Source: Membranipora membranacea
Lineage: Eukaryota; Bryozoa; Gymnolaemata; Cheilostomatida; Membraniporidae
Length of the DNA stretch: 64,000 nucleotides
Assembly (NCBI GenBank): GCA_914767715.1
Contig: OU612074.1
Coordinates: 18,586,062 to 18,650,061, forward strand
Direction of reading: 5' to 3'
Shown: positions 52,801 to 64,000 of the stretch, in pieces
Position numbering within the stretch: the stretch's first letter is position 1
Layout of the letters: every line of letters begins with the position of its first letter
Notes under the pieces: generated by a model
Databases searched by the model: none
What the model saw: the letters and a program-made list of their open reading frames with translations, nothing else
Told to the model about the DNA's origin: nothing
Position numbers and translations under genes: made by a program

Positions 52801-55800
52801 CAAAATTTGTTGGCACTTCTTTTTTTGATAGCTGACTATAAGGGTATATTTGAGTAGCACCAGTTCTAACAGGCATGGCTGCTGAAAACACTAGTAACAA
52901 ATTTAAACAATGTTGTATGATATAACAAAATTTAATAATCATTTTTAAACTAAAACAACTTGGTTTTACACCTTGTTAGGTTAAAACTATTATCGCCTGT
53001 ATGTCCGTTTAAGTAAGATTAAAATCTTTCAATTAAAATTCAATTGATCTCTCAAACAGCGAAGAAATATCAGCAGCTCTTGTACTAAATAGAGTAACAG
53101 TTGAGATTCTCACCTTGTGACGTTGAGCGCTGAGGGTGGAGCTGTTTCCCTGCCCATCACTCTGTTATAATCTCCCCCTTCACTGCCCACAACTGAAGGT
53201 GTCCGAGCTGACATCTCTGGGTAATCATCTTCAGGCCTGGAGAAAGAGAAAAATAGGTTTAACTTTGATGCTAAAAGGACACTGGTCACGTGATATACTT
53301 TTGCACGTATGACTCTGGTTTTATATCCTTGAACCTGAATATTTGCATATGAACAAACATCAAGAGACTGTTGAGAATTTAATTGAGGGATTGTTTAGAG
53401 TCTTTACGCATTTTTTTCTGTTTTCTGGGTACAAGTCCTAAGGACCTATTCTTCTCCAGAATAAACATGGAATATATATATATAGATATATATATATGAA
53501 ATGCGATCACATTTTAGAATGCTTACAAAATGACATCTGGCTTGGAAGCTCAGTTGGAAAAGGCAAGAATTTATTAGCCACTCAGGGTGCAATACTTGCA
53601 GGAAGTCAAAATAGTTTAAAGAAATAAGTTTCACATGAAAGAGAACCTTGGTTACATGTGTAAGGTGAGTGTGTAGGCTTTAAAATATGGTGAACCTTGC
53701 ACTCAAAGATTACTACAACGCAAAATATTTGCATTGTACAATCATTCTACACCCAAAGAAATGCTATGAGTTTGATTTCTGAGATGTCTTACTGAGTAGG
53801 TAACATCAAGAGTTTTCAATAGAGTGTGACTTACAGAGTCATGAAGTTGGATTCTGTGGATCTTCTACTGAGTACGGATCTGGCAGACTCTGGTGCTACA
53901 GGCATTGTGTGAGATCGTCCTACAAAAGTTCATAAGAGAGTTTAGTACAAAAGTAATACATTAAATAATGTTGCAGAAGTTAAAATTTTAGCGCATTCCT
54001 CACAAACCAAGATGGCAGCTGGTTTCCAATCTGTTAAAATTTTGTTGCTCATATCAGGTCCGAGCATGTTTCACAAAAAACGATGACCTTTTCAGTTGAT
54101 TGATAGGTGATTCAAGGACATTAGCTGTCATATTACAATTCAGGGGCTACAAATTTTATGGCAATCAAACAGCAAACGCAAACAGTAAAAATCGTGTTGG
54201 GGTTAGGGAAAACATATATGGAATGAGTTAAAGCAAGGAGGGAAGCAGATGGGTAGAGTTAGAAGTTTGATTGTTAGACATTGAAGTTAGTGATCAGTAT
54301 AGATAACAAAATCTCTTCCGCGTTAACAACCCAGAGAATAGATGAATGGGTCAAAAGGTTACAAAAAGGGAAGGATTGTAGAATCATTCATAACTGAATC
54401 GATCACCAATGTGTTACTAGCCAAGATCGATGTGTAGAATCTGATTGGCTGGCTTCCCACCCAGCAGCCAATTAGATCAGAGTCAATACATCGGCTACTT
54501 ATGGCTCCAAACACTCCCATAATAAATATTTCTCATATTCAACACAAATAAGTCCTAGCTTAGAAAAAGGCATGGCTATTAAAGAACTAAAAAATTAGGG
54601 CTGGTTCTAAGTTGGGACATTACAAGGAAAATCAGCCTACATTAAAATGTCAGAATATCTTTATTTGAGTTCACTAGGAAAATGGATTGAAGTGTTACCT
54701 CTAGCGACAGAGTAAGAGCAAACCTACACATTCATAGAGCTTTGCCCTTACCTTAATAGTACCCCAAAGGGTCAAAGGTCATCAGATGACGGGGGGGGGA
54801 GGGCTACCCATGTCATCAGAAATATGACACTGGTATTATTTTTTCCTAAAATAGATAGTTGGGGTGTGTGGTCCCACCCATATCAATACACATACATAGG
54901 GATCATATTGTTGAGGAACCAAAGACTTTCTTAGAGCAGCCTATACAACCTTAGTGTGAGATGGATTAAATACTTTTGTTAAAATATTTGAATATAAAAC
55001 TCTAAGACATCTTGTACTATCACACCACAACACTCACAAACTCACAGCACCAATACACACTGCATATCGACATCGACACCATTCTTATCGTTTTCACCAA
55101 TATGGAAAAAGACACTTTGTTGATGGGTGCAAGACAGAGCTTTATTTTGTAACATAACAATTATCAATTATTGCGTCAGTGAAATCAGCCTCGGTCCCTC
55201 AGATAAGGGAGGAGTCGCACGCCCCTCCCTCAGGGAAGGGAGCAGAGAGCAGCAAGTGTGTGAGCGGAAACTTAATTGGCACAAAGTGCAGCACCAGAAA
55301 AATGTGAGGAATGTATATAAAAGAGGAAAACGAAAAGCTATACACAGAAACAGAGATTTTAATAAATAGTTTCCTGTGTTGAGCAGGTTTCATAAATCCT
55401 AGTCAATGTGATAACTCTGATTGGCTGTTAGATGGTAAAGTCAACAGCCAATTACAGCTAACACATTCAGTATGAAAATCCCTAATTGGCTGAGTTTGAG
55501 AATACATCATGTGCTTGAGAATCAAGGTTGATACCACAAACTGTTATATGCAAAAGGTCACTCAGTGACTTTGAAAAATTAATCTAACCAATCACAGACA
55601 GCCTTTATTGTGAGCATGGTGACTTAATGCGTAAAGTGATGAGCCCCAATTAGAAGACAGTTTTGCTACGGCCATATGTCAAAGAAAATTAAGTCAATCG
55701 CGCAATGATAAATAAGATGATATGTACAGGAAAGCTGAGTATTTGACAGGTTAAGTCAACAAAATATTTAAATTTTGTTATAATTTTATAAGTATGTATG

Positions 55801-58800
55801 AAAGTGAGAGTATAACAAACTCAGCGTAACGTGATACAAGACTCACTCATATACACAGTAAAATTAGTTTTGAAACTTGAAACAAACAAAATTTCTGAAC
55901 TTCTAATTAAAATCTTTTCTCGACGTTTGCAGAAAGACTTGTTATCGACTGTGATGGGTGTTTATATAAAGCTGACTGATATCGTAGGTTATCCTGACAG
56001 AATCGTTAGTGTGATGAGAGAGACCGCCCTGAACCAAACTCCACATCTGCATGTGTAGCATTTTCTTCAAGTGGAGAAGTTCTCGCCTACCGTTACACAC
56101 ATTGCATTCGCACATCATCATACCTTCATGACTATCTATAAAACCGACGGACTATTTGTTAACAAGCTATACCCCGAGTTCGGTTCATAGATGAGTTGTA
56201 GACTAATACTGTTTTGGAAAGTATGATAAAATACAGAATGTATGAAGCAGATAAAGCGGTAAGTTTATTCTGCGTCACAGAACTACTAGTAAGCAAACGA
56301 TTTAATTGCCTGAACGCTGCTAAATGTTGGAGAAGTGGCAACCACCAATAATGTTTAAGCATTTGAACAAGCTCTTCTTAATCAGCAATCAATGCACACT
56401 TTCATGATATCTATCCACAAACTACCTGCATTCAGCCAAATGTTTTTCACTAATTAATTCTGCAACACAAAATAAACTTACCATCACTAAAAACTGCTAT
56501 TTCTCTCTTCTGCTTGCGTTTGTAATCCAATTTTTTTTGCCAGCAAACAAGGCCTTTGCAAGCAAAGCACCAACACTGAACACTTAATGAACACTCGACA
56601 GAGGAGAAAAACATAGATCTCTGACAAAGGTTCCAACTCCGCAAAAGACATAATTGTGATGTATTAAAGAAGACTCAACAAAACAGCAACAAATTTGTGA
56701 TGTTGCAATGTGTCGGAGATCAGTCAAGCTAATAGTTATCTGATACAGTGCTTTGTAGCTAGAAATACTCACACAAAACATGCATTGCTAGCATTATAGA
56801 ACTCTTCACGCTCTCCAAGTTGAACTTTGATTTCTATCTTTGTGGCTCAGCATCGTAGCTGGGGAAACAAGTCAGCCTCAAGACCCAAAGAAACAAGAAC
56901 AAAGGCATCCAGGATGTGAATCGTTATCCTCTGATGAATGACTTAGAAGAAAACCGTAGAGTATGTTTTTTGTTACATTGTTAGTGGTGCACAATAAACT
57001 ACCTAACACTCCACAATGAAATTTGAAGCGGACAAGGGTTCAGCTAACAGTGTACGATACTCTTCTCCAACCCCCCAACCAATTTGACGGGAAGAGTTAG
57101 GTACTGGGGGCTGGGAGCAGACAACACAGGGTTCAGCTCTCGCACATTTAACTGTTACCTGGTAGGGCTAGTTTAGTGGCTAAATATTCAAAATGGAAAC
57201 CAAAACTCAAACGCAGACAACATCAATATTCGATACCAGATACTCAGCATATTTGGCTCTCTCAGTTCCGTATGATCGTAGGTATGGCTGTATTGTAGTA
57301 TTATCGTACGTCTTATATCGACATTTTATATACAGTGTGTTGCCACCATAGCCAAATGATACGTTTATCAGTTCAAAAGAACACAAGATCAGAGTAACTT
57401 CAAAGTGCATGTAAGTCTAACATAAATTTAAAGTAATGTAATATTAGCGTAGATTCGATGTTGTCTGTTAAACTTCAGTTGAGCAAAAATCCAATGGGAT
57501 TATGTCTGTCATTCACACATCAAAAGCACACAAGGAAGCGTGGTTGTTTGTGTTGGTTGCGCCACACACTGAAACCGGTGGTAGTTTTGGTTGTTTAGAA
57601 ATACCAGCGGGAGTGGAGTCGACTTTGGAGCGAGTCTGTTTGGATTTCTTAAAAGATGCCTTCGACTTTAGGCCATCCAGGCTGGTTTTAGAATGTCGGT
57701 AGAGCACCGCCTCCTTCACAAGCTCTTCCTCTGGCTCTGGGCTGGAAGCTGTGCAGAGATGAACCATAAACAATAGCGGTGAAAGGACAGCATGGAAATA
57801 TACCAGTACAACATATGAAACTATATAAATACAGGGCCGTAGTTTAGAAAAAATGGTAGGGGAGGCGCAAATCCTAGGGGGTGAGAATAAACACCAGGAT
57901 GGGATTTGTAGCTCCTCCTGAGTCCCCAGTGCCCAGCCTACAATGTGTTTTGAAATATAAATAGCAAATGGAAGTCCCAAATGAGCTGATTCTGACATGG
58001 AATATTCGATGATAGCAGTTTTAGGCCACTCTATTCAGCATTCTAGGGGAGGCAGAGCATCCCTACCTCCCCTAGAACTGCAGGCCTGAAACATGTATCA
58101 GTTTTCTGAATGTATCCTAAAAGCCTGTTTGTGCTGAAATATGCTGTCGGCAACAAGTCATGAAAATGAACATAGCCTTTGATGCTTTTTTCTTTATGAG
58201 ATGCCAACCGGAGACTGTTGAGAAAATTAGTTTAAGCCTCCACCTTCCTAGTGGTTATAATTTGAATAACACATATATGATATATCATAGGTGAAGACTG
58301 TGAAAGCGATAGAGAAGTCTTAACAGAAATCAAGCTAAAGAAGAATCTGGTACATTACTCATCAGAAAAATAGAATCGTTGAGTTTATCAGAATGAAGTT
58401 AGGGAAAGACAAATCTGGAAACATGGTCACAGGAGAATGAACTCTCTAGCATCTAACTGGTCAGTAAGCTTTTACCTGGAATATGTATTTAGTTATGTTA
58501 TTGGAACTACATTTATGTTCATCGGGCTCGGGACCTGACAGGGAAAGACATCAGACTGATGTGAAATCCATGTTATAACACGATGTGGAATCGATGTATT
58601 GATTCAATGTGAAGTCCACCTATCAGTTTCGATGTGAAATCCATATGTCAAATTTGTTGAGAAATCCACATTTGAAATTCGACCTTTTCCATTACAAGGT
58701 TGGGAGACTTCACAATGTATCTCACCATCTAACTTAGCCTCTTTTCAAATTCTACTTTTCCTATGCTAATAATTACCCTGATTAAAAATTGGCAATATTT

Positions 58801-61800
58801 TCCATTCCAAAATGAGCAAATAACAGGTCCAATGTATATTTATTAAATTCCTTGGGCTACCATATTACGCAACTGAGTCTAGATTAACTGCCTGAAATAA
58901 TTATTTGTTCTGAAGGAAATATCTACAGTGACTCGAGCAGTAGACTAGCGAAATAAAGCGCTGAATTGTTGATACAAGTTAAGAGAGGGGTGAGAACTGT
59001 GAGTTTATCTCTTAAGGTTTGATTCTCCTTGGAGTAAGTCGAGGGTCAATACTGATTGGAGTAGCCAGTGTTATGGCTCTGGTGCCTGTTGTGTAAGAGC
59101 CAAAGGACTGAAAGAATTTTATTTGAGATATCCATCTCTGAATGTTTGAATTATCAACAGAGGTACAGGATTTTTGAGGTGGCAAAGTTACTGTTAGTCA
59201 GGTCATAGTAAGACACGACCCCGTATCCCCTATTGTCAAACATCAATACTTTCTATATGCTATCAGATATTAAGCCTTCGAGAACTAATATGTGTTAAGA
59301 TACTTCGGTAATCATAGTTACAATATTGATTACTTCTAGAGAGTATAGTTACTAGCGTAGGCATGTTATGTAGAGACCAGATTGAAGATTGACATTTTAA
59401 AAGTAGCATATTGACTGGTAAACATATATTTAGGGGTAAGGTCAAGGTGTCCGACTTTCAAATTACACCAGATCATTGTGATCCTGTTCTGGAGTTTTGG
59501 CTATTCCCAATCGTAGGTTAGTAGGTAATGGAACTCTGACACCAAAAACAATTTACAGTGAAGACTTTTGTGAGAGTTGTGCCCTTATTGTAATTGAGGA
59601 GGCAACTCCGTGTTCAACAACAATCATTTTGCAGATCATTGCATCATTGTCCCTAATTGGATTGGGCTGAAAACTTGACAGCAGAATTTCAGAATATATA
59701 AATACATATATCAATTATAGGATATTTTTCATCGAATCATCATTATTTGAGGCGAATGACACCTAAGTAAAAGGTGATGATGGAGGTTTACGAGCATTTA
59801 CACCAGAACTCATTGAACAAACCCAAAATTGGGACTATTATGATCATGTGTAATGATAGTTGAAAGTCAGACACCTAGAAGGTATGGCGGTTAAGGAATT
59901 TCTGAGAGTATATATTCTTCTCTCTTTCCTTACGTAAGGATTTTTAGATGTACATTGGACTCGAAAGAGAGAGATTATTTACGAGCTTCAACTATCCTCA
60001 GGTGGCTGGTTGTGACATTCAACTGCAGTCCACAGCTGGTGGAATGCAACTACCAGCAACCCAAAAATAAGCACTTAAACTAGAGAGAAACATACATGAG
60101 GATTAGGATATGTGGAAGTCTAGAAGGTTCTACCTGTTAATACTCACTGATTGAAGGCAATAAAGTCATTCTTGTTTTACCTAACCAGTAAATCACTAGA
60201 CACGTTAGATTCAATACCTATATTATTGTATGATATACACTGATGTCTTTTACAATGCTTCTACTTTCTAGTCAACTGTATACTATGCTAATCTCTGCTA
60301 TCCTTTGTCAAGTATTTGATCAACACGAGAGACATAACTGTTTCCAGTTGGTGTAATGGAAAAACAGTTACACTACCATCTAGTTGTAGATTTATATCCA
60401 AAATTCTAAATCGACATAGAGAGACTTTGTTGCTATCTTCTAATTCTTCAAACAAAAACTGATTAAAAAGCGATCGCAAATCTGACTACGAAAAAAAATT
60501 ATGTCAATTGGTTAAATGCTACACCAATCATAGCTTTAGAATCTGATTGTAAAACTCACCAATAGGTAGTGGGGGTGGCATCTTATGCCTAGGCTTGATT
60601 GAGCTGTGTGTTGGGGGAAGACTGATTCCTTTACCATGGTATAACTCTCTCGCATTTACAGGGAGTACAATGGCCTTCAGTCTCCTGAGTTCATCCTTCA
60701 CATCAAATCTGAAAAAAAATGATGGGGGGGGTGAGAAGAAGTCAGGCTAGGGTAACAACACTTGGGGGAGGGGGCTTCAATTCCAGTGCAAGACGAAGCT
60801 TTCCTAAGGTATCCTAAGGTATCATAGTGTTGAAAACAGCAAGAATCTGCCACTTTAGTTTTACTTGCCATGATAGAATATTGGAGAACCTTTCAGCGGT
60901 GGTTTCAGGCTATAAAACTGCAAACTTTGTGATACCCTATAGGACTTAGTCTGAGCCCCCCAGACTTTTGCCCCTCGCCCGACGGCCCCCCGGCGAGGGG
61001 GACTAAATGAAGGCCAGAGTTTAGTTTATAGGTGACTTGAGTTCGCTTGCACTAAATTTTTGCTAGCTGAGGTAGGATTCTTTTTTAATTAAATAGGGTG
61101 ATTAAATGTTAGCTATTTTTAAATTTAGGTATTTGAAGCTGTGTGAAATAGCAAACTATTTCTCCTGCAAATACATTACTCTAGGGTAGTTTAAAACACA
61201 GGTTTTACAGGACGTATTCACAGATCTCCCAAAGAGAGAAAATATATTACAATGTGATATCATTGACGACATATATTTGTGATTTTAGAGTTTGTATTCC
61301 AATCACTGATTTCTTATATGAATAGATCCTTGTTTTGTCTCAATTCATGATGCAAACTTCAGACAGCTAGCGAGCAAAGTTGTTGTTTCTTTCAGACTAG
61401 ATGTTTGCACTAACAACCCTTTCCCTTTGCTTGATACACCATATGCTCACCTAGAAAGTTAGGCATTGGCTGGTGTGTATTAAAACACCTGATCAGATGC
61501 CTATAGAATATCTCATTATGCAACCTTATTCAATAGAATGAAATCTGTTACTTACAATTATTGACCTTTCAAAGAACCTAAATTCGGTATTGATGCCAAA
61601 ACAATTATTGATTTTCCATATTGACAAAACAAATTTGAAATCTCTTCGTGGATATAATCGTATGTTTACATTTCTCTAACCGCATTTACTCAGTACAATA
61701 GGTGGATAAGTAATGAAAGCTCATTTGATTAAATTTCAAGTGTACATTCAAATTTCACTAAGGAGAAAAAAAAAGCTCTTTGTTGAAGGAGGCTCATTAC

Positions 61801-63618
61801 TTAAGTCAATCATGAGTGCGTTTGTACAGATACAGCAGCCAGTTTCTGAATTTGCATGCGCCTGGAGCGTGGTCAGGTCATACCCAAAGGGTTAGCCAGC
61901 AAAAAAATGTCACTGAGAAACATTCACACAAAAAAACTGAGTATAAGGGGCTATGCTTTGTTTTAGCGAAGACTGATTGTGAGCACTGCAGGGTACTTTT
62001 ATGTCAGACGTCGACCTCATCAAATTTGGTGTAACAGTATATTTGTCTGAAGCTCGATGCAAAAGCTGGCAGACAAATGCGTTTTATAGACTTTACTCTT
62101 GTCCAGCAAGTATGCTATGTAAGCTATACTCCAAATTGGTGTGTAATTGGAAGAAACCGCACAGCCAGCAGAGTTAGTTGTTACATGTGTAAGATGTACA
62201 ACTAAATCTTCACCATCTTGCTGTGTAGTAAGAAACAGAAGATTGGGCTGCCCCTCAAGAGAGACGCAAGGTACCCTAAGACCTCATACTGAGAATGTGA
62301 TACATCCTAGAAAACTAGAATGCATCCTATAGGTGAAGCCATAGAAGACCTCCTGACCGAGAGTGTGCAGCCAGCTGCCAAAACTGAACCGGCACTAATC
62401 GACCATTGGCAGTGATACTTTGATCTTAGCCAATAGGCCGAGAAGCGATCCTTACGATCTTTACAGGTATCAGAACCTCACCTCTCATTGAAGGAAACCC
62501 TCTGACCACCCATCAGTAGATCTCTAGTCTCTCTGTGAGGTAATGTCTCTCTTGCTAGTTTCTGGTGTTTCAGTTTTTGCACATATTCCCTTTCAGCCAT
62601 CAGCCGTTCTCTCTGAGTTAACCTGAAAAGAGAAGAGAATATTTTTTCAGAGCACAGATTAAAAATGACGAAACATTAGGTATGATTAAACATTGGAATA
62701 AGGCAATCCCACATTGCAAAATTCCTGTAATGCCACATTCCCACAATGCAATTTAAACTGGAGTCTCATTTCATGTTATCATGGATGTGCATGTATTTCC
62801 AAAAATTGCATTGTGGGATACATTACAATGTGAGACTTTTCAAAGAACCTGGAAAGAGAAGAAAATCGTTCATTATGGCGTGGATAATAAAAAAGCACTC
62901 GCTGGGGCCGTTGGAAGGGGGGGTTGCGAGAGTCTGGGGGCCTCAGGTTATCTCCAAGGCTAAGTTTACACACTGGCAATACCATACTGCTACCATAACC
63001 ACGATGCAATTTAAACAGGAAACTCATGTATTTTACCATCGTTTTACATGATATTTCCTTGAAAATTGCATTGTGGGATATTTGTCAAGTTGAGATTTTT
63101 CAAAGCGTATTGATGTGATTGTATTCAGTTAGAGCCCTTAGACTCTGTCTTGTACTAATAGCGGCTATTGTAAAAAAACTCATGCTGACGTTGTAATTAT
63201 GCTTGCTCTAGTTACATGCAGTGATAGAAATGATAGGCTAAGACACACAGACCAAGACAGATTGTCATCACTGTGCAGCTATGAAAGCATTAAACATAAC
63301 TTGTAAAAGGGGACTATCTGACAAGGGAAGGGAGGAGTGCTATGACAAATTTGCTCAGGAACATATCACAGGATAGCACCTTGAATTGTTATGGCAGAAA
63401 GAGTGTTAATGTAACTTCTCTGTATAATAATCTATGAACCAATTTTGTAAGTGATCGAAAAAAGTACAAGCATGGAAGTTTAGATGCAGGCTCTCTATTG
63501 TATGCTTGCAATATTTTATGAGTTAACCTCTCCTCCCACATATATCCTGGTAGTGTGGTTAGAGCTGCAGATCAGTAAATGCTTACCTGTCAAAGCCTGG
63601 CCTTAGAGGATCATTATA
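49838..63618 (-). CDS. EF-hand protein of unknown family, 11 exons (5' end not found)
   Basis: Minus-strand exons: 63618-63587, 62622-62482, 60708-60560, 57748-57605, 53919-53835, 53236-53114, 52533-52428, 51748-51593, 51266-51105, 50788-50648 and 49966-49838 (TGA 49838-49840). All junctions are GT-AG and all phases join, giving 455 residues. The N-terminal third is a charged helix (LTQRERLMAEREYVQKLKHQ); the middle is basic and Ser/Pro-rich. The C-terminal half has EF-hands: one clear loop DTDSDGHLMYQQ (Gln instead of Glu at position 12) and a degenerate one around DRSAKGKIAVES. Calcium binding is possible but may be weak. The tail is acidic (KPEEENQPEEPEGE). Exon 57748-57605 uses donor GCTG/gtattt; its link to the next exon is the least certain. 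The first exon (32 bp) enters in phase 0, so more exons lie upstream. I do not recognise the family. Confidence 0.75.
50335..50590 (-). repeat. tRNA-derived SINE-like repeat, copy 2
   Basis: Minus-strand counterpart of 27480-27760. Its head GGGGTCTAAAGGTTAACGG and CCAAGTCCAAATCC resemble Pol III A and B boxes. Located in the last intron of the EF-hand gene. Confidence 0.55.
52005..52085 (-). repeat. tRNA-like SINE head
   Basis: On the minus strand GGGTGGCTCCGCTGATTAGAG (A-box region) is followed, 35 bases later, by CGTGGGATGAATCCC (B-box region). This resembles a decayed tRNA such as those that start SINEs; the B-box departs from GGTTCRANYCC, so it is not a working tRNA gene. Intron of the EF-hand gene. 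Confidence 0.5.
53470..53500. repeat. TA microsatellite
   Basis: Run of TA dinucleotides with one GA interruption inside an intron. Confidence 0.7.
57832..58088 (-). mobile_element. MITE with CAGG(G/C)CCGTAGTT terminal repeats, copy 2
   Basis: Reverse-oriented relative to 28124-28361. Plus-strand ends are CAGGGCCGTAGTT and CCCCTAGAACTGCAGGCCTG. It lies in an intron of the EF-hand gene, 83 bp from the splice acceptor of exon 57748-57605. Confidence 0.7.
58556..58670. repeat. short irregular repeat of GATGTGAAATCCA words
   Basis: Four to five spaced variants (GATGTGAAATCCATG, GATGTGGAATCGATG, AATGTGAAGTCCACC, GATGTGAAATCCATA). Non-coding, intronic. Confidence 0.4.
62747..63105 (+). repeat. 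two direct copies of a ~95-bp unit
   Basis: Copies at about 62747-62843 and 63002-63105 share ATGCAATTTAAAC-GGA-CTCATGT/TTT, AAAATTGCATTGTGGGATA and GAGA(C/T)TTTTCAAAG. Inside each, ATGCAATTT and AAATTGCATTGTGGGA form an inverted pair. Between them is a G-rich stretch. Intronic. Confidence 0.6.
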
Positions 63619-64000
63619 CTAAAACAGAAACAGAGATCATAGTATCAATAATAAACTCATGCTACACAATTAGGCGTTTGTCTGACCAGGGAGAATTCTC
63701 CCTGGTCTGACGCATAGCTGGTATTACAATGAGATCTTTTTCCTCAGTTTAATAGACATAGGATTGATCTAGGAGCATTAACTGGCAACCATGTTACCAG
63801 TTACATAGAACAGCACAACAGGGTCGCCGTTCACAATGTTCTGCACAGCTTGTACTTTGAGGCCATGTTGCAATTTAATAATAACACCCCAGAACTAGCT
63901 TCAATTTTTTCTTTGTTCAAGATATAAGATAACGAGTTATATTTAGATAATAAGAATAATTGTTGTGTCTGTCTCGTATTACAAAAATCAAATTTTTGAA
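63619..64000. other. right edge; intron or upstream region of EF-hand gene
   Basis: No exon is evident. Contains a perfect 24-bp palindrome GACCAGGGAGAATTCTCCCTGGTC at 63684-63707. Confidence 0.5.

Noticed and set aside
56480-56560. Possible extra exon of the EF-hand gene (KKLDYKRKQKREIAVFSD, donor GATG/gtaagt on the minus strand)
   Set aside because: The donor and phase 1 end would fit between the exons at 57605 and 53919, but there is no convincing acceptor; left out of the model.

Overview
This is nuclear DNA from an animal. The evidence is spliced genes with GT-AG introns whose phases agree from exon to exon, metazoan-type domains (thrombospondin type 1-like repeats, a D8C domain, a dual-specificity phosphatase fold, EF-hands, a probable SKA3-like kinetochore protein), and many transposons of animal type (Ty3/Gypsy Mag-like, CR1/Jockey-group LINEs, hAT-like elements, SINEs). 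The AT-rich introns and the transposon mix suggest a marine invertebrate, but the phylum cannot be fixed from sequence alone. I found no prokaryotic operon, CRISPR array or phage-like system.

Layout, left to right. 1-7466 (+) is the 3' end of a gene for a single-pass membrane protein: a tandem array of at least eleven symmetric phase 1-1 exons each encoding one TSP1-like repeat, a 1.3 kb exon with a Thr-Gly/Asp-Gly repeat stalk, a transmembrane exon and a basic tail exon. Two MITE-like elements sit in its introns. 7467-11282 has no gene, only diverged repeats. 11283-13148 is a young, short, non-autonomous LTR element. 13774-14790 is a broken partial copy of the SKA3-like gene found 25 kb further on. 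17802-25320 is a degraded Gypsy element on the minus strand, with a 5'-truncated LINE (17912-20388) nested in its 3' LTR; a hAT-like element (25335-26326) lies just beside it. 26335-29526 holds SINE and MITE copies. 29527-30755 (-) holds two exons of a dual-specificity phosphatase whose catalytic middle exon is not visible. About 30962-35404 (-) is a near full-length LINE whose ORF1 carries an RNase H1 N-terminal (viroplasmin-like) hybrid-binding domain.

The right half holds three more host genes. A nine-exon gene (38779-43755, +) encodes a coiled-coil, probably SKA3-like protein with one frameshift in exon 1. A single-exon secreted D8C-domain protein lies at 44492-45391 (-). An eleven-exon EF-hand protein (49838-63618, -) is open at its 5' end and I do not recognise it.

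The host genes look functionally unrelated; no multigene pathway is evident. The most unusual points are the homogenised TSP1 exon array with a stalk exon apparently derived from a TSP1 exon, the LINE ORF1 with an RNase H1-type domain and a UUUAAAA slip site before its RT, the nested transposon stack, the duplicated and decayed SKA3-like segment, and several long near-perfect palindromes. All exon calls rest on splice sites, phase and open frames read by eye, without transcript data.
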